Assembly (NCBI GenBank): GCA_030848705.1
Contig: CM061243.1
Coordinates: forward strand, 104,582,436 to 104,646,435
Source of the DNA: Heracleum sosnowskyi
Lineage: Eukaryota > Streptophyta > Magnoliopsida > Apiales > Apiaceae
Direction: 5' to 3'
DNA: 64,000 bases
The position numbers and the translations under genes are program-made. This document shows positions 23,396 to 34,800 of this stretch, piece after piece. How positions within the stretch are numbered: the first letter of the stretch is position 1; every line of letters begins with the position of its first letter. Under the pieces are notes generated by a model, which had not been told where the DNA came from, made no database searches, and worked only from the letters and a program-made list of their open reading frames with translations.

Positions 23396-23524
23396 AGATG
23401 AGAAGCAAAGAACAAAAGAACTATCAGCTCAGTCTAGAGGAGCAACTTCTATGTATAAAGTTTTATTGTTTTTTGATTTATGAAATGTGGAAATGTATAT
23501 ATATCTGATCCAGAATGCAATTAA
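23396..23524 (+). other. spacer before 3' LTR of element B; polypurine tract absent
   Basis: The segment resembles the same place in copia C (CAGCTCAGTCTAGAGGAGCAAC versus a close match on C's minus strand). C has a GGGGGAGAT polypurine tract before its LTR; here the LTR follows GCAATTAA with no purine run. Confidence 0.55.
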
Positions 23525-23596
23525 TGTTAGGAATATGTTGTTCTTGATGATAATTATAAAACACTTAGTAGATTTTTTATTAAGTCATTTTTGTAA

Positions 23597-23637
23597 CTGT
23601 CAACGAAATGGCATGCTTTGCAGCATTTCGTTGACAG
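23597..23637. repeat. hairpin CTGTCAACGAAATG in the element B LTR
   Basis: CTGTCAACGAAATG (23597-23610) and its exact reverse complement (23624-23637) flank a 13-base loop. The copia C LTR has the corresponding hairpin with diverged arms (42327-42368). Confidence 0.8.
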
Positions 23638-23819
23638 GAAGCTCATCAATGAAATGAGTGATGTAGCAATTGCATTTTACAATACTTCACTAGATTGATA
23701 TGTATTTGTTGTAAGTATTAGTCAGGTTTCCTAAGTCATGTTGACTTTGTACTAGATAGGCAAAATAGGTTCGTTAAGTGTAAATATATTGTGCCTTGTA
23801 ATTTTGCCTAAGTGAAGAC

Positions 23820-23950
23820 ATGTCAACGGAATGAAGATTAATCTTTCAACGGAATGAAGATTACTCTATCAATGAAACGAGGATTATACCATCAACGAAA
23901 CGAAGAATAAAGCTATCAATGAAACACATCTTACTGCCATCAACGAATCA
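23820..23950. repeat. cluster of TCAACGRAAYG motifs
   Basis: Six motif copies spaced about 20-25 bp: TCAACGGAATG twice, then TCAATGAAACG, TCAACGAAACG, TCAATGAAACA and TCAACGAATCA. Intervening bases are less conserved than the motif. A matching cluster is in the copia C LTR (42034-42145). Confidence 0.75.
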
Positions 23951-24563
23951 TTATCACTTTTCTGAATAGTTGACAAAGTGATAGTGACAGTTTTCTGACA
24001 GATCAAAAGGAGATGTGGAAGTGTACTTTGCATTGGAAGCCATCAAAATGGACATAGGGAATAAGGAAACATTCCAATTTCCAATCTGGTTTTTGAGTGG
24101 GATCACTATAAGCCTGAAGACAGAAGACAAAGATCTCCAAGGACCATTGGACAAAAGGGATGAAAAGCAAGCTACTGGCGGTTACCTTTAGTGTACTTTA
24201 GAGTAGCCAAAAATAGCATTGTAAACTTGGGAATATGTATAACCAAGTGTAGCAGTTAAAATAGATGTAAGAGAAGAAAAACAAATAGATTGTATTAGCT
24301 ATCTTTGAGAGCATACTTCTCTACATTCTTGTAACTGAGCAGCTGTGTACATTTTGTATCACAGATTATTTCCGCAATAAAAACACTTCAGTTGGATCAT
24401 CAAACAATCCAACTGAAATTATTTAAGTGCTTGTGTTTTTTATTTTATAAGTTCAGTTTTATTTCGAAAGTTGTTTTTTTTAAGTATGAGAAATATCTAG
24501 AATTGTATTCAACCCCCCCCCCCCCCCCCTTCTACAATTCTGTTAGGTCATTTGGGATTAACA

Positions 24564-24675
24564 ATTAATATTATTCAAGCTGTCTCACTTTAATTAGTTT
24601 CATGTTTACTTAGTTAGTTGAGTTATCCTCGAGGTATTTGCTTGTCGAACTCTATCCAATCAAATAGGGGGAGAT
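24564..24675 (+). mobile_element. 3' end of internal region of SIRE-like element E, with polypurine tract
   Basis: A short segment between two LTRs of different families. It ends in AATAGGGGGAGAT (24663-24675) directly before an LTR start. Element B therefore seems inserted near the 3' end of element E, whose remainder would lie left of the window. Confidence 0.55.
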
Positions 24676-25780
24676 TGTAAAGCATAATGTAACATAAGAT
24701 GAAACAGAGATAACTACAACTCAACAAAGGACAAGACAGACAATAATATTAATAGAAGCACAGGAATCCAAAATCAAATAAGAAAAGGTAAACTCAAAAA
24801 ATCAAAATATGGTATGTATTCTTGAAGTTTGTAAACATGTCACGGAAAGAAGTTCATGAAAATGTTCAAGCCTCGGTGACAATCAAAGAAACAAGATTTT
24901 CAAGACTATAGAAGTATGTGAATGATTTAGGGTTAAGTACCACAGGATTCCAGTGATTTATTTGAAGCAACCAGAACGACAAGGGACTTATCAGCAGCAC
25001 TGAATTGAAGACATCGAAGAAGAATTGATCAAGTGTTATTCATCTGTGAACCAGACCAGTTGCACTAGTTGATGGCACTAAAAAGATCAAGTTGTTTTAT
25101 TGTCTCAGAAGAAATTGATACAGTCTATTACTTAAACACCAAGGAGCTCAGAAGGATTTACTAAAAGATCAAGAATTAAAATGGTTCGATGGTTTTTCAA
25201 TTCAGAAAACCATCGAATGAGATGAAAAGTAAATCACAGAAAACCATATTAGATTAATTTGGTATTCGATAGTTTTGAATTAAAAACTATCGAATGGTAA
25301 ATTAATTTAATACCTTCGATGGTTTTTAAATTAAGGAGCAGGTGAAAAGTATTCTTTTCTTTCAGGTTGATGGAAATTGGACAGCTAGGATTGTTTCTTC
25401 AATTTTGGTTCGATAGTTTTCAACCCAAAGTCTACAGATAGAGAATGAAGACAGTGTTCTTCTTCAGTTGGTTAGTAGTTGATCATATTAACTACGGAGA
25501 ATTGAGAGCTCAAGAACATATTCTGGAGAAAATTTATAGTGCCTTAATTTCTAAAGTTTGTATTGATTACGTTAACCTGAACTCATTGAAGCTAATCTAT
25601 GGATTAGATTTGTAGCACCCTTCGCGGTTTATATTTATAAAACGATATATTACCCGACTCGTGTTTTGATTTGGTGCATTTGATTTCGTTATAGAACTGA
25701 ATGATTAATCCGCGAACGAAATTGAATAATTTTTGAGTATCGTATTCAACCCCCCCTTTTACGATACTTTGGACCTAACA
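24676..25780 (+). repeat. 3' LTR of SIRE-like element E (1105 bp)
   Basis: Starts TGTAAAGC directly after a polypurine tract. It ends ...TTTGGACCTAACA after the GTATTCAACCCCCC motif typical of SIRE-like LTR ends. It contains two hairpins of a TTCGATRGTTTT motif. The 5' partner is outside the window, so the target duplication cannot be checked. Confidence 0.65.
25185..25295. repeat. two tandem hairpins with TTCGATRGTTTT arms in LTR of E
   Basis: First: TTCGATGGTTTT (25185-25196) with AAAACCATCGAA (25206-25217). Second: ATTCGATAGTTTT (25264-25276) with AAAACTATCGAAT (25283-25295). Further single copies lie near 25317 and 25409. Confidence 0.75.
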
Positions 25781-26105
25781 GCCTTTCTACGGATAATTGA
25801 CGTAGAATGGTAATCTACAGATAAGGAATTAATAGGCCTACTAATGTTCATCTCATTCAACATGAAAAACAAATCTATGTAACAGAAGCTTTTGTAAGTT
25901 TCTTTATTTAACAGGTTGAATGGAGGACAGTCTCAGAGATCATCATTACACACCCGTGACTTAAAGATGTTGGATAACGACGCAAAAGATGTATGGAATA
26001 GGGAGTCAAACTGTAAATATTCGAAGGCTAAAATTCCTACAAATGAAATGTGAAGTCATCTATTATCTTTTATGTCTCGATGGATAAATAAGAGTTAAGG
26101 CAGCT
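25781..26105. other. unassigned 325 bp between element E and gypsy LTR F
   Basis: No ORF over 60 codons, no repeat and no recognisable element sequence. It could be original host DNA or decayed transposon. Confidence 0.4.
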
Positions 26106-29100
26106 TGTGACGCCCCCAAATCCGGGGTCAGGGAAATTGGGCGTCACGCTGAAATCTCAATATAAAACAACCTGCTAAATATTAAACCAGTACAAATATA
26201 ACATCTATGACCCCAACTCTACTAAGAATCTTTTAGGCTATAGTGCTAGAAACAAGAATCCAAAATCTCACAAACTTTAACTTCCTTTTACAACAATACT
26301 CTTAGCACAAATTCTATGACACTAGTATAACTTCGATAAGAAGTATACTAGGCAAACTAATCTTATACAATATAATATTTACTAGAAATCAACTATATAC
26401 AATAACCTTACACTAGATCCAAATGCTCTGCATCAACTCATCTTCCCAACGTCATCTTGACTCTTCTCGTTCCATAGTTATACAATTAAATACTGTTCGT
26501 TGTACTGAAATATCAAGGGTAACAAGCAAGAGTGAGCAAAAGAAGCTCAGCAAGTATATAGTACTGCACAAGATAAAATAATGATGCAATAATAGGAATG
26601 TATGAAAATCAGCTCAACTGGCAAAATGAACAACAATAATTGTGTCAAACTTTAAATTAGAATTTGATTTTTAATTTGACGCAATGAGTTAAAGTGGATG
26701 ATCAGTCACACTAAAACTCCGGATCATACCCTACGGTATGTCCAAATACTGAACTGGATCCAAGGCCACATTGGCCACATAATAATATTCATACTCTGAC
26801 TGGCGTCTGCAGTCCTTAAAACATTTCATTTTAATGAAAAACTTCCAATTCCAATCTAGTACTCAGATTAGGTGTCGGAACAATCGACTACCTGGTTAAC
26901 TCAAATTAATGCTTCCAACTGTCTGATTCAGATTAACAAACTAGGTCAGGTTAAAACAAGTACGTATGAATTAGGTTTTCAATGATAAAGAACCAGGATT
27001 AAATCTGGCAAATGCAAGATACTGCAAGGTATGAATTATGAACCGAAATAAAACTGTCAAGTTATAATTAGATAAGTTGCCACAATAGGCACTGATTATG
27101 CAACAAGTATTTGAATTAAGAATTGAAAAACAGGAAATCTTACTACGATACTCCGAACAAAAGAGTACGAGTTAGTAAACTTGCCTTTGGTCCTTCGCTA
27201 TTACGTAAATCCAAAGTAATATGATTTTCAACTTCTTCTATCTTATGTCATCACAATCTTCCATTTCACTCATTTCTTGGTATAACGCTTTTGTGATCGT
27301 CACGAATCTGATCCCACGATATCGAATCCGCGTATATACCTCGACAGTTAGACATAAGACGATACTTTAATCTTTAGGTTACGATTCCTACTTACAAACT
27401 TGAAAACTTGGTTCTAACGTAATTAACAATTCTTACCCAATATATTTTTGTCAGAAGAAAACACTTTGAAATGTCCCATTTGAAGGTAGACGCTTTCTGA
27501 TGTTAAAACGTCTCACTATAACCAATAAACCACAAACAATACTCCATCCATCCCTAACCTTCTTCATGTAACATCTTCCCGTATAAGTCCGTTGACCTTC
27601 TCCGTCGAACTCTACAATTAATAACTAGTCGTTTAGATAAGAACATAACTCCACACTTGATCTTTGCGAAAAGAAAGGTAACACTTCTAATCAGTAAATT
27701 AAATAATCCAATGTCTATCTTAAATACTATTATAACCGATTAAGCACCAATTTAATATTTAGCGGCACAAATACATAATTCATGGATCACCTAACCCATT
27801 CAAGGCTCGATAATAAACCACTTAATTCACGTAACACGTAACAGACATTGATCAAAATCGACACACAATGATGAATTACAAGTTGATTCCTCGAGATTCC
27901 ATATTGTGTGCTTTGTACTCTTAACATAATTAATAAATTGAAAAAAATCAATATCTAAACACAAAACCTTTTCTAATACTATCTTTCGATTATAAAGTAA
28001 GCTATAACAATAAAGCATATAACACGCAAGCATGTTTCAATTACACTAGCATATCACATCATATTACAATTAGCAATTAATCATGTATTGGTTCAGCCGA
28101 AAATCTGGCAGCACCTCCTCTATTTATATAACAAATTACCTGTAATCTAAACTAATCAACAATCCACAAAATTTATTTAAAGTCAACCATGTTTTCTCCA
28201 GAATTACGTGTCAAATCAACGTTACTAATTCGGCTTTAACTCAACTTCTATAAGTCCACTGATAATGAGGTTTTGCAGAAACAATCTCAAGGTACATACC
28301 TACAACTTTTATCTTTTAAGAAATGACAAACTTTGAATTTACAATCATCAAAAATGCTAATACAATCCAAAATACATTTCTGAGATCAGCAGAATTTTCA
28401 GAACTGTACTAACTAATAAATTCGTAACTCTTGCTATTCAAATTCATAAATTAGAAAACTTTATAGCCTTTTAGTACACAGGTATATCAGTACTTCCGTA
28501 GTTTATTTGGCCATCAAATTCATCCTAAAGCCACCAACTTCTGAGCTCAAAATTGGACAGATTCTCTGGACATCATAAATCTGCTATAAGGATGTTCAGA
28601 TTATTGCTAATAACTCTAACTTCACATATTCATCAATAATCAAACTCTACAGAAATTTTATTCAGGTGTATACCTACAACTTTCACTCTTTTATCAGCTT
28701 AAAAATTGGCCCTTCAACTCTTCAAATTCGACATACAAAACAGGACATACAAAACCGAAATATCAAATGTAACTGCGCAATCTACTTAAACATTTTTAAT
28801 AAATCCAAAAATAATCAAATGAATACTAAATTTGGCAGGCTCCTTCCTGAATACCAAAAAAATTAGCATAAAAATTTCAGTTCCAGAATAATTCATTTAG
28901 ACCAAAAACGAACTGGTTAAAGTACCTACTGAATGCAGAAAATTTCTGCCCTGCACAACTTTTAGTAAAACAAGCATAACTTTTTACTCACTAACTTAAT
29001 CGACACAAGGTTCTCGTGTGGACAAACTAGACTCCAAGTAGAACATTTCTAACTTATACTTTCTGTCTAAAACAAGTAGTAAACAGTCAGAATTAACTCA

Positions 29101-30444
29101 AACAGAACAGGCAGATTCTGGACAATACCACATAATGTTCATCTACTAAATTTTTCAAACACCAAGAATCTTATCCTATCCTATTCAACACCACTAATCA
29201 CTAAATATCCAACACTCAAACTCCTCTAGGCTGCCACAACTCTCAAAGAAGATCAAAACCTTAAGGAGGAGTACTCAAATTATACACATACCATCATTGA
29301 GTACCAAAATCAACTAGCACAATCAATATAATTCTAATCCGAGCAAAACCCAAAGCAAACCTCCAAATTAAAATTGATTACCAGAATCAACAATTCTGAA
29401 ATTTCCAAATTTAACACAAATAGCAAACACATAAACACCGACAAATATGAACATCCAAGACTATAAACTCAAGAACAATCAAACAATCGAAACTAATTTT
29501 TAATTCGGACTTAAATCTAAAAACACGAAAATAATGACATACAAGCTATAAACAACCTCCAAATCACTCCCAATATTAATCCCAACAACAACCATAGCAA
29601 GATCGAACCAAAAATCAAACACCCACAAAAACCTCAAATTTTGAAATTGTGCAAAACTCGAATTAAAGACTACGGGTGGGTAGAGAATTGATTGGTGGTT
29701 ATTTTGGTTACTAGAACTAAAAATTTGGATAACAAAAACATATACAACGAATGCTTTGATTTTTGTTGAAGGTGAAGAACAAACAGAGAGATAATCGAGA
29801 GAGAGTTGAATTGGAAAAGAAATGGGGAAGAACTGAGCATGAGGGTCTTTTATAACCCCAGGGGTATTTCTGTCATTTCACAATTCTGAAATCTGATTTT
29901 TAATAAAAGAAAAACCAATAAATAACATTTTAAAAATCCGAAATAAAATGAAAATACTAACTAAAAATCAAACTCTTTATTTAAAAATAAATAGCACATA
30001 CTTACAAGCTCACACATATTTTTAAAATATTTTTGTGAAAAAAAATGAATTAAATATGAATTTTTCAAAGTTTAAACCACAATATGGAATTTAAATCGAA
30101 AAATCATTTTTAAATCCTTAAAACCGAAAATAAATTCCTCCATCAATTTTAGAAAGTAATAGAATATAAAAGGAGAGTAATGAAAAAGATTTCACAATTA
30201 ACAGAGTCTCCGGTGATTTTATAAAATTCCCGGAAGGTCAAAAATATTTGATTTTTAATAAAACAAATCATATAAAATGCAATTAAAAGCATACACATAA
30301 ATTTTAACTCATACCATTCACCAGGTAAACATCTAATTACCATATTTAAAGTATCAACCTTTGACACAAAGTTCACATGTCACAAATCTCAAAATATTAT
30401 TAAATAATAATGCAATACAAGCGTTTTTTTTCTAAGTCGTTATA
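26106..30444 (-). repeat. old Tekay-type gypsy LTR F (3' LTR, 4339 bp)
   Basis: Begins TGTGACGCCCCC on the plus strand, like the gypsy B LTR (TGTGACGCCCTCC). It ends CGTTATA, a mutated TGTAACG-type LTR start, directly before the complement of a polypurine tract (30445-30460) and a pol C-terminus. The element is on the minus strand, so this is its 3' LTR. The GCTCACTCTTGCTTGTT block seen in the other Tekay LTRs is at 26521-26537. The flank before it (CAGCT) has no matching duplication at the other side. Confidence 0.75.
29845..29856 (-). promoter_or_regulatory. TATA box of LTR F
   Basis: The minus strand reads TTATAAAAGACC, at a place equivalent to the TATA box of the gypsy B LTR. A candidate donor (GTATGTGT, minus strand, 29291) lies downstream. 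Confidence 0.5.
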
Positions 30445-30720
30445 TCCTTCCCCCCTTAATAAGATTTTGTTTCCAGAATCAGTCTAAGTAAACAAATTAG
30501 GATACTTCTCACGCATTTTGCTTTTCCACAAGCTGCTCGATATACGATAAATTTGACTGAATCTCTGTCCTCGCACATTCTATTACACAATTGGTGTCAC
30601 GATCGTACTTCTTAAGCACGGATACGTGAAACATATTATCGAAATTCTTGGCACGGATAAAATATCTACTCGATCCATAAAATTTTAAAACAAACTCAAT
30701 TCGATAATATCGATAAAATA
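30445..30720 (-). pseudogene. pol: decayed gypsy F pol C-terminus and polypurine tract
   Basis: Minus-strand translation gives a match to the gypsy B tail: a segment like NMFHVSVLKKY (compare NVFHVSMLKKY), then SNLSYIEQ, a deletion of most of the chromodomain-like tail, an in-frame stop, and EKYPNLFT-stop (compare EKYPQLFP-stop). The polypurine run AAGGGGGGAAGGA adjoins the LTR. Upstream (towards 30720) similarity fades. The element is old and mostly deleted. Confidence 0.7.
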
Positions 30721-30841
30721 ATCAGCTTTCACAAAAAAATTTAGATGAATAAAATACACATAATACCATTCCTCCTCTTTGAGAAAAACAATAAAATATT
30801 TAAATAATAATATTAATAAACCCTGAAAATTCGGGTTACAG
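30721..30841 (-). repeat. possible truncated gypsy LTR start
   Basis: AT-rich DNA ending in CCCTGAAAATTCGGGTTACA on the plus strand, which read on the minus strand looks like a Tekay LTR start (TGTAACCCGAATTTTCAGGG). It could be a remnant of the 5' LTR of F or of another element. No target duplication supports it. Confidence 0.3.
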
Positions 30842-31213
30842 AGAAAGAATAAGAGAAGCAGCAAGGCAAAGACTATTGATTTGAATGTAGAGGCTAAATC
30901 AAAAGGAAAAGTTGTGGAGGTCTCTAGAAGGAAATCAAGAATAGTTGAGTCAGATCCTGATGACTCTTCATCAGATACTGATGGCAATCCTGATGCCAAT
31001 ACTGATGATAATTCTTCTGACTCAGACATGGAAGAGATGGTTGCTATGATTGTCAAAGGCTTCAAAAAGATGAAGTTCAGGAAGGCTAGAAGACAAGGCA
31101 ACTTCCAGAAAAGGACCTTCAATGCAGACAAAGACAAGTATATCAAAAAGGACAGCAAGGGTAGCAAATTTGACAACTCAAAGGTTAGATGTCTGAACTT
31201 AGGAAAAGGAATG
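30842..31213 (+). pseudogene. gag: copia gag fragment G, cut by insertion of copia C
   Basis: The plus-strand frame encodes an acidic Ser/Asp-rich linker, MEEMVAMIVKGFKKMKF, a basic stretch, and KVRCLN at the start of a zinc knuckle. The second Cys of the usual CxxC is lost (CLNLG), and the frame runs into the copia C LTR at 31214. This order is that of the region before the first CCHC knuckle in SIRE-like gag proteins. The rest of the element would resume right of the window. The five bases before the LTR are GAATG. Confidence 0.65.
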
Positions 31214-31262
31214 TGTTAATCCCAAATGACCTAACAGAATTGTAGAAGGGGGGGTTGAATAC
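31214..31262 (-). repeat. 3' LTR of copia C, U5 end (49 bp, split by gypsy D)
   Basis: TGTTAATCCCAAATGACC on the plus strand is the exact complement of the end of the element B LTR. The G run of GGGGGGGTTGAATAC follows. Gypsy D begins at 31263; the LTR resumes after its second AATAC at 41491. Confidence 0.88.
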
Positions 31263-31788
31263 TGATATGGGCCGAAATATAACCCTAGATATAATTAATG
31301 ATATATTAATTAGACCTAGTTTGGTCCAAGAATTAGGCCCGACAAAAGGCCCGAAACCCTAATTATTTATTAATTTCGTAATTAATAAATAAAGGAAAAT
31401 ACGCAGCTTATAAAAGAGTCCAAATATGATAATATCTTCAGAGAAGGATCCAGAATCCCAATCAAATATTACGATGAGTCACAACACTTATCAGATGAGG
31501 ATAATACTTGTCTGCCAAGCAAAACACTCCTTATCAGTTATCAATAACGAGACTTATCTATTAAGTCTCCTAAACATACTCTAAATACAAGGCTCCTGAC
31601 GCCTATATAAGGACCCTCATCCTTCATTCTAGAACTACGTTTTATTGGCTTGATTCTCTATACAGCAGAGATACGTAGGCATCTTGTGAGGACCGATTTA
31701 GTCTCGAAACACAAGAGCAGCCATTAAAGCTTGAACTCTCACAAACCCTAGCATTTAATTCACAAAGCACGTTTTTTAATCTATAACA
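31263..31788 (+). repeat. 5' LTR of gypsy D (526 bp)
   Basis: TG...CA ends. A TATA box, CTATATAAGG, lies at 31603-31612. The same place in the 3' LTR reads CTAGATAAGG, so only the 5' promoter keeps a consensus TATA. Confidence 0.95.
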
Positions 31789-31790
31789 TT

Positions 31791-31800
31791 TGGCGCCGTC
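31791..31800 (+). promoter_or_regulatory. primer-binding site of gypsy D
   Basis: TGGCGCCGTC starts two bases after the LTR. Its first nine bases match the complement of the tRNA-Asp 3' end, as in many Tat and Athila elements; the match is short, so the tRNA identity is tentative. Confidence 0.6.
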
Positions 31801-31821
31801 TGTAGGAAAACAACATCAGCC

Positions 31822-34800
31822 ATGGCAAACACACGAAGAACAGCTCTGGATACTCAAACTCCCGATGATCGCCCTATCACTTCTAAGGCTGATCAGCCAC
31901 CGCCAACCACTGGCGCTCAAGGGGAGAATGTTCCCGTCACCACCACTGAAGGACCCGAGGTCCCAATTACGTTTGATGGGACGATGGTTGTCCACGGATC
32001 TGTCCCTCAAGAGACACCTCACCAGCAACCAGTCACGACTAATCCACTGCTTATGAATGCACCACACAACCTTCAAGTTCATACCACTGATCTCCCTCAA
32101 TATGTGAATCAGACCCTTGGGATGCCTACCCATGGAAGGCCCCCTCGACCCCCGGTGGGCAGTAGTGGTACCAATCTGGTACACCATGAGGCATATGTGC
32201 CCACTTACATACAAGGTTTGGAACCCCTGAACCGTCAAACCCAAACTCGTCAGATGTATCGAGACGATTTCTCTGGTCCTTACACTGAGGATGAAAATTA
32301 CAATACTGATGATGACTATCCCCCACGAAGAAGACGTTCTGCAAACAAGGAGCAAACCACTCAGGAAAGGATTGCAGCCCATGAGGCAGAGGTTACAAAA
32401 CTCAAAAAGAAGTTAAAGGAAGAAGAGGCTGCAAGAGCAGCCGGGAGGCCTCCGGTAATTAATCTGGATCCTACTCCTCCGAGATCCAGAAGGGTTGAAA
32501 CCCCAAGAGGAGATCCTACTGTATTGTTACCCCTATGAGATCCTGACGATCCTACACCACCCTTCACTCAAGAGATAATGAAGGCCACTATATCCAGGAA
32601 GTTTAAAATGCCAACCATCAAAGCTTATGATGGAACGGGAGATCCCACAAATCATGTAAGAACCTTCTCAAATGCACTGCTGTTGCAGCCTGCCAATGAT
32701 GCTGTAAAGTGTAGGGCGTTTCCACAAACCCTAGCGGGCATGGCTCAACGTTGGTATAGTCGCCTTCCGCCCAATTCTATTGGATCCTTCAAAGAGCCGA
32801 GTAAGGCATTCATCAATCAATTTGTTAGTGGGAAGATACATGAGAAAAGTTCCGCCTCTCTTATGGGGATTCGACAAGGCAAGAATGAAACGTTGAGAGA
32901 ATACTTGAGTAGATTCACTAAGGAGGCTATAAAAGTCCCAGATTTGGAAGATAAAGTGGCTATGATAGCCCTACAGCAAGGAACTACCGATGACCACTTC
33001 AGGCGGTCTTTGGCTAAACATCCCCCCGAAAACATGTTGTTACTACAAGATAGAGCTGGAAAATACATCAAGGCTGAGGAAAGCATGAGAAAGTATGAAC
33101 CCGTTGCTACTGGCAATGGAAATTCAAAGAAGAGAAAGGATACTCCAGAATATGATGCAAGAGAGAAGTATCCTAGGACATCAAAGGATTCTGATTCACC
33201 ACCCAAGAAGAACAATTTTGGGCCTAAGTTTACGGAGTATGCAAGATTGAATGCTCCTAGGAGCCAAATTCTGATGGAGATTGCAAAGGAAGAAGACCTT
33301 AAATGGCCGAAGCCTATGAGGGCCGATGTGTCAAAAAGAAATCAAAACCAATACTGTCGGTTTCACAAAGAAGTTGGCCACGATACAGATGACTGCATGC
33401 AACTGAAAGATGAAATTGAGTTCTTGATTCGAAGAGGAAAGCTTGGTAAGTTTACCAAGGATGGAAATCAAGGAAGCCAGAGAGGGAACTATGAAAGGAA
33501 AGACTATGATAGACGGGACAATGATCAAGACCGAAATCCAAAGCCCCGAGGGCCTGTCATCAATATGATATTTGGAGGGCCAACTGCTGCCGGACCTTCC
33601 AGAAACTCGAGAAAAGCTTATGCCCGTGAGGTAATGACTGTGGTTGGAGAAGCACCAAAGCGTGCCAAGACTGAAGTATCTTTGAATTTTGATGATTCTG
33701 ATCTTGAGGGAGTGAAATTTCCCCATGATGAACCTCTGGTCATAGTACCTGTGATAGGCAACTCTGAAACAAAGAGAGTTCTTGTTGACAATGGAGCTTC
33801 AGTGGACATCTTGTTCCATGATGCTTTCATCAAGATGGGTTACACTGACTCTCAGCTAACACCCTCAAACATGCCCATATATGGGTTCAATGGAGTGGAA
33901 TCGAAGGTAGAAGGCACGATTCAACTCCCCATGACAATGGGACAAGGTTCAAAGACGTCTACTCAAATGCTGAACTTCATAGTTATCAAAGCGACTTCAA
34001 CCTACAATGCAATTTTGGGAAGAACGGGTCTTCATGCATTCAAGGTTGTTGCCCCATCTTATCATTTGAAGATCAAGTTCCCTACCAGGAATGGAATTGG
34101 CGAAGAGAAAGGCGATCAGAAAATGGCTAGAAGCTGTTATGTAGCCGCGTTGAGGCCTGATGGAGTTGGGGGGCAGGTTCTCCCAATTGAAGACATGGAC
34201 ATCAGAAACGATGAAGAAAGAAGAGGAAAGCCAGCTGAGGATCTTGTTCCCATTCCCCTGATTCCAGGAGAACTAGAAAAGGTCACCTACATTGGAGCTC
34301 TACTACCTGAATCTATGAAAAGCAAGTTGACATCCTTTCTTCAAGAAAACAGTGATGTATTTGCTTGGACAGCAGCTGATATGCCAGGGATTGATCCCCA
34401 ATTGATAACCCACAAATTGAATGTGGATCCTGAAAGAAAGACAGTGAAACAAAAGAAAAGAAATTTTGCTCCAGAAAGGCAAGAAGCCATCAAGCAGGAG
34501 GTAGAAAAACTCTTGGAAGCAGGCTTTATTGAAGAAATTCAGTTCCCTGAATGGTTGGCTAACCCAATGATGGTCAAGAAGGCTAATGGAAAGTGGAGAA
34601 TGTGTGTGGACTTCACCGACTTGAATGATGCATGTCCTAAGGATTGTTTTCCCTTACCAAGGATTGATGCTTTGATAGATGCCACTGCTGGGCACGAGAT
34701 GCTAAGTTTCATGGATGGCTTCAGTGGATACAACCAAATCAAGATGCACAAGGACGACATCTCCAAGGTATCATTCATCACCGACTTTGGTGTTTTCTGT

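Larger units (their letters stand above)
5886..24563 (+). mobile_element. SIRE-like copia element B, 3' part, interrupted by gypsy A
   Basis: Two blocks (5886-7005 and 21528-24563) join exactly once gypsy A and one copy of its ATGAT target duplication are removed, giving one continuous reading frame across the junction. The block ends in an LTR (23525-24563) whose sequence closely matches the LTR of copia C in this window, so B and C belong to one LTR family. Only the 3' accessory part is present; gag and pol would lie beyond copia A, left of the window. Confidence 0.82.
23525..24563 (+). repeat. 3' LTR of element B (1039 bp)
   Basis: TGTTAGGAATATG start and GGGATTAACA end. Both ends and much of the interior match the copia C LTR. 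It contains a 14-bp perfect hairpin (23597-23637), a run of TCAACGAAACG-like motifs (23820-23950) and a 17-base C run (24513-24529). Confidence 0.85.

Noticed and set aside
24513..24529. 17-base C run as a functional element
   Set aside because: SIRE-like LTRs have a short C/G run here; the length is likely slippage or sequencing uncertainty.
25781..26105. Host exon in the unassigned gap
   Set aside because: No open frame or splice pattern that I could support.
30685..31176. 163-codon minus-strand ORF with hydrophobic start
   Set aside because: Antisense shadow of the copia gag fragment G and low-complexity flank.
31816..32382. 188-codon minus-strand ORF opposite gypsy D gag
   Set aside because: Shadow of the gag frame; no splice signals or domain, unlike the real antisense gene at 37803-39673.
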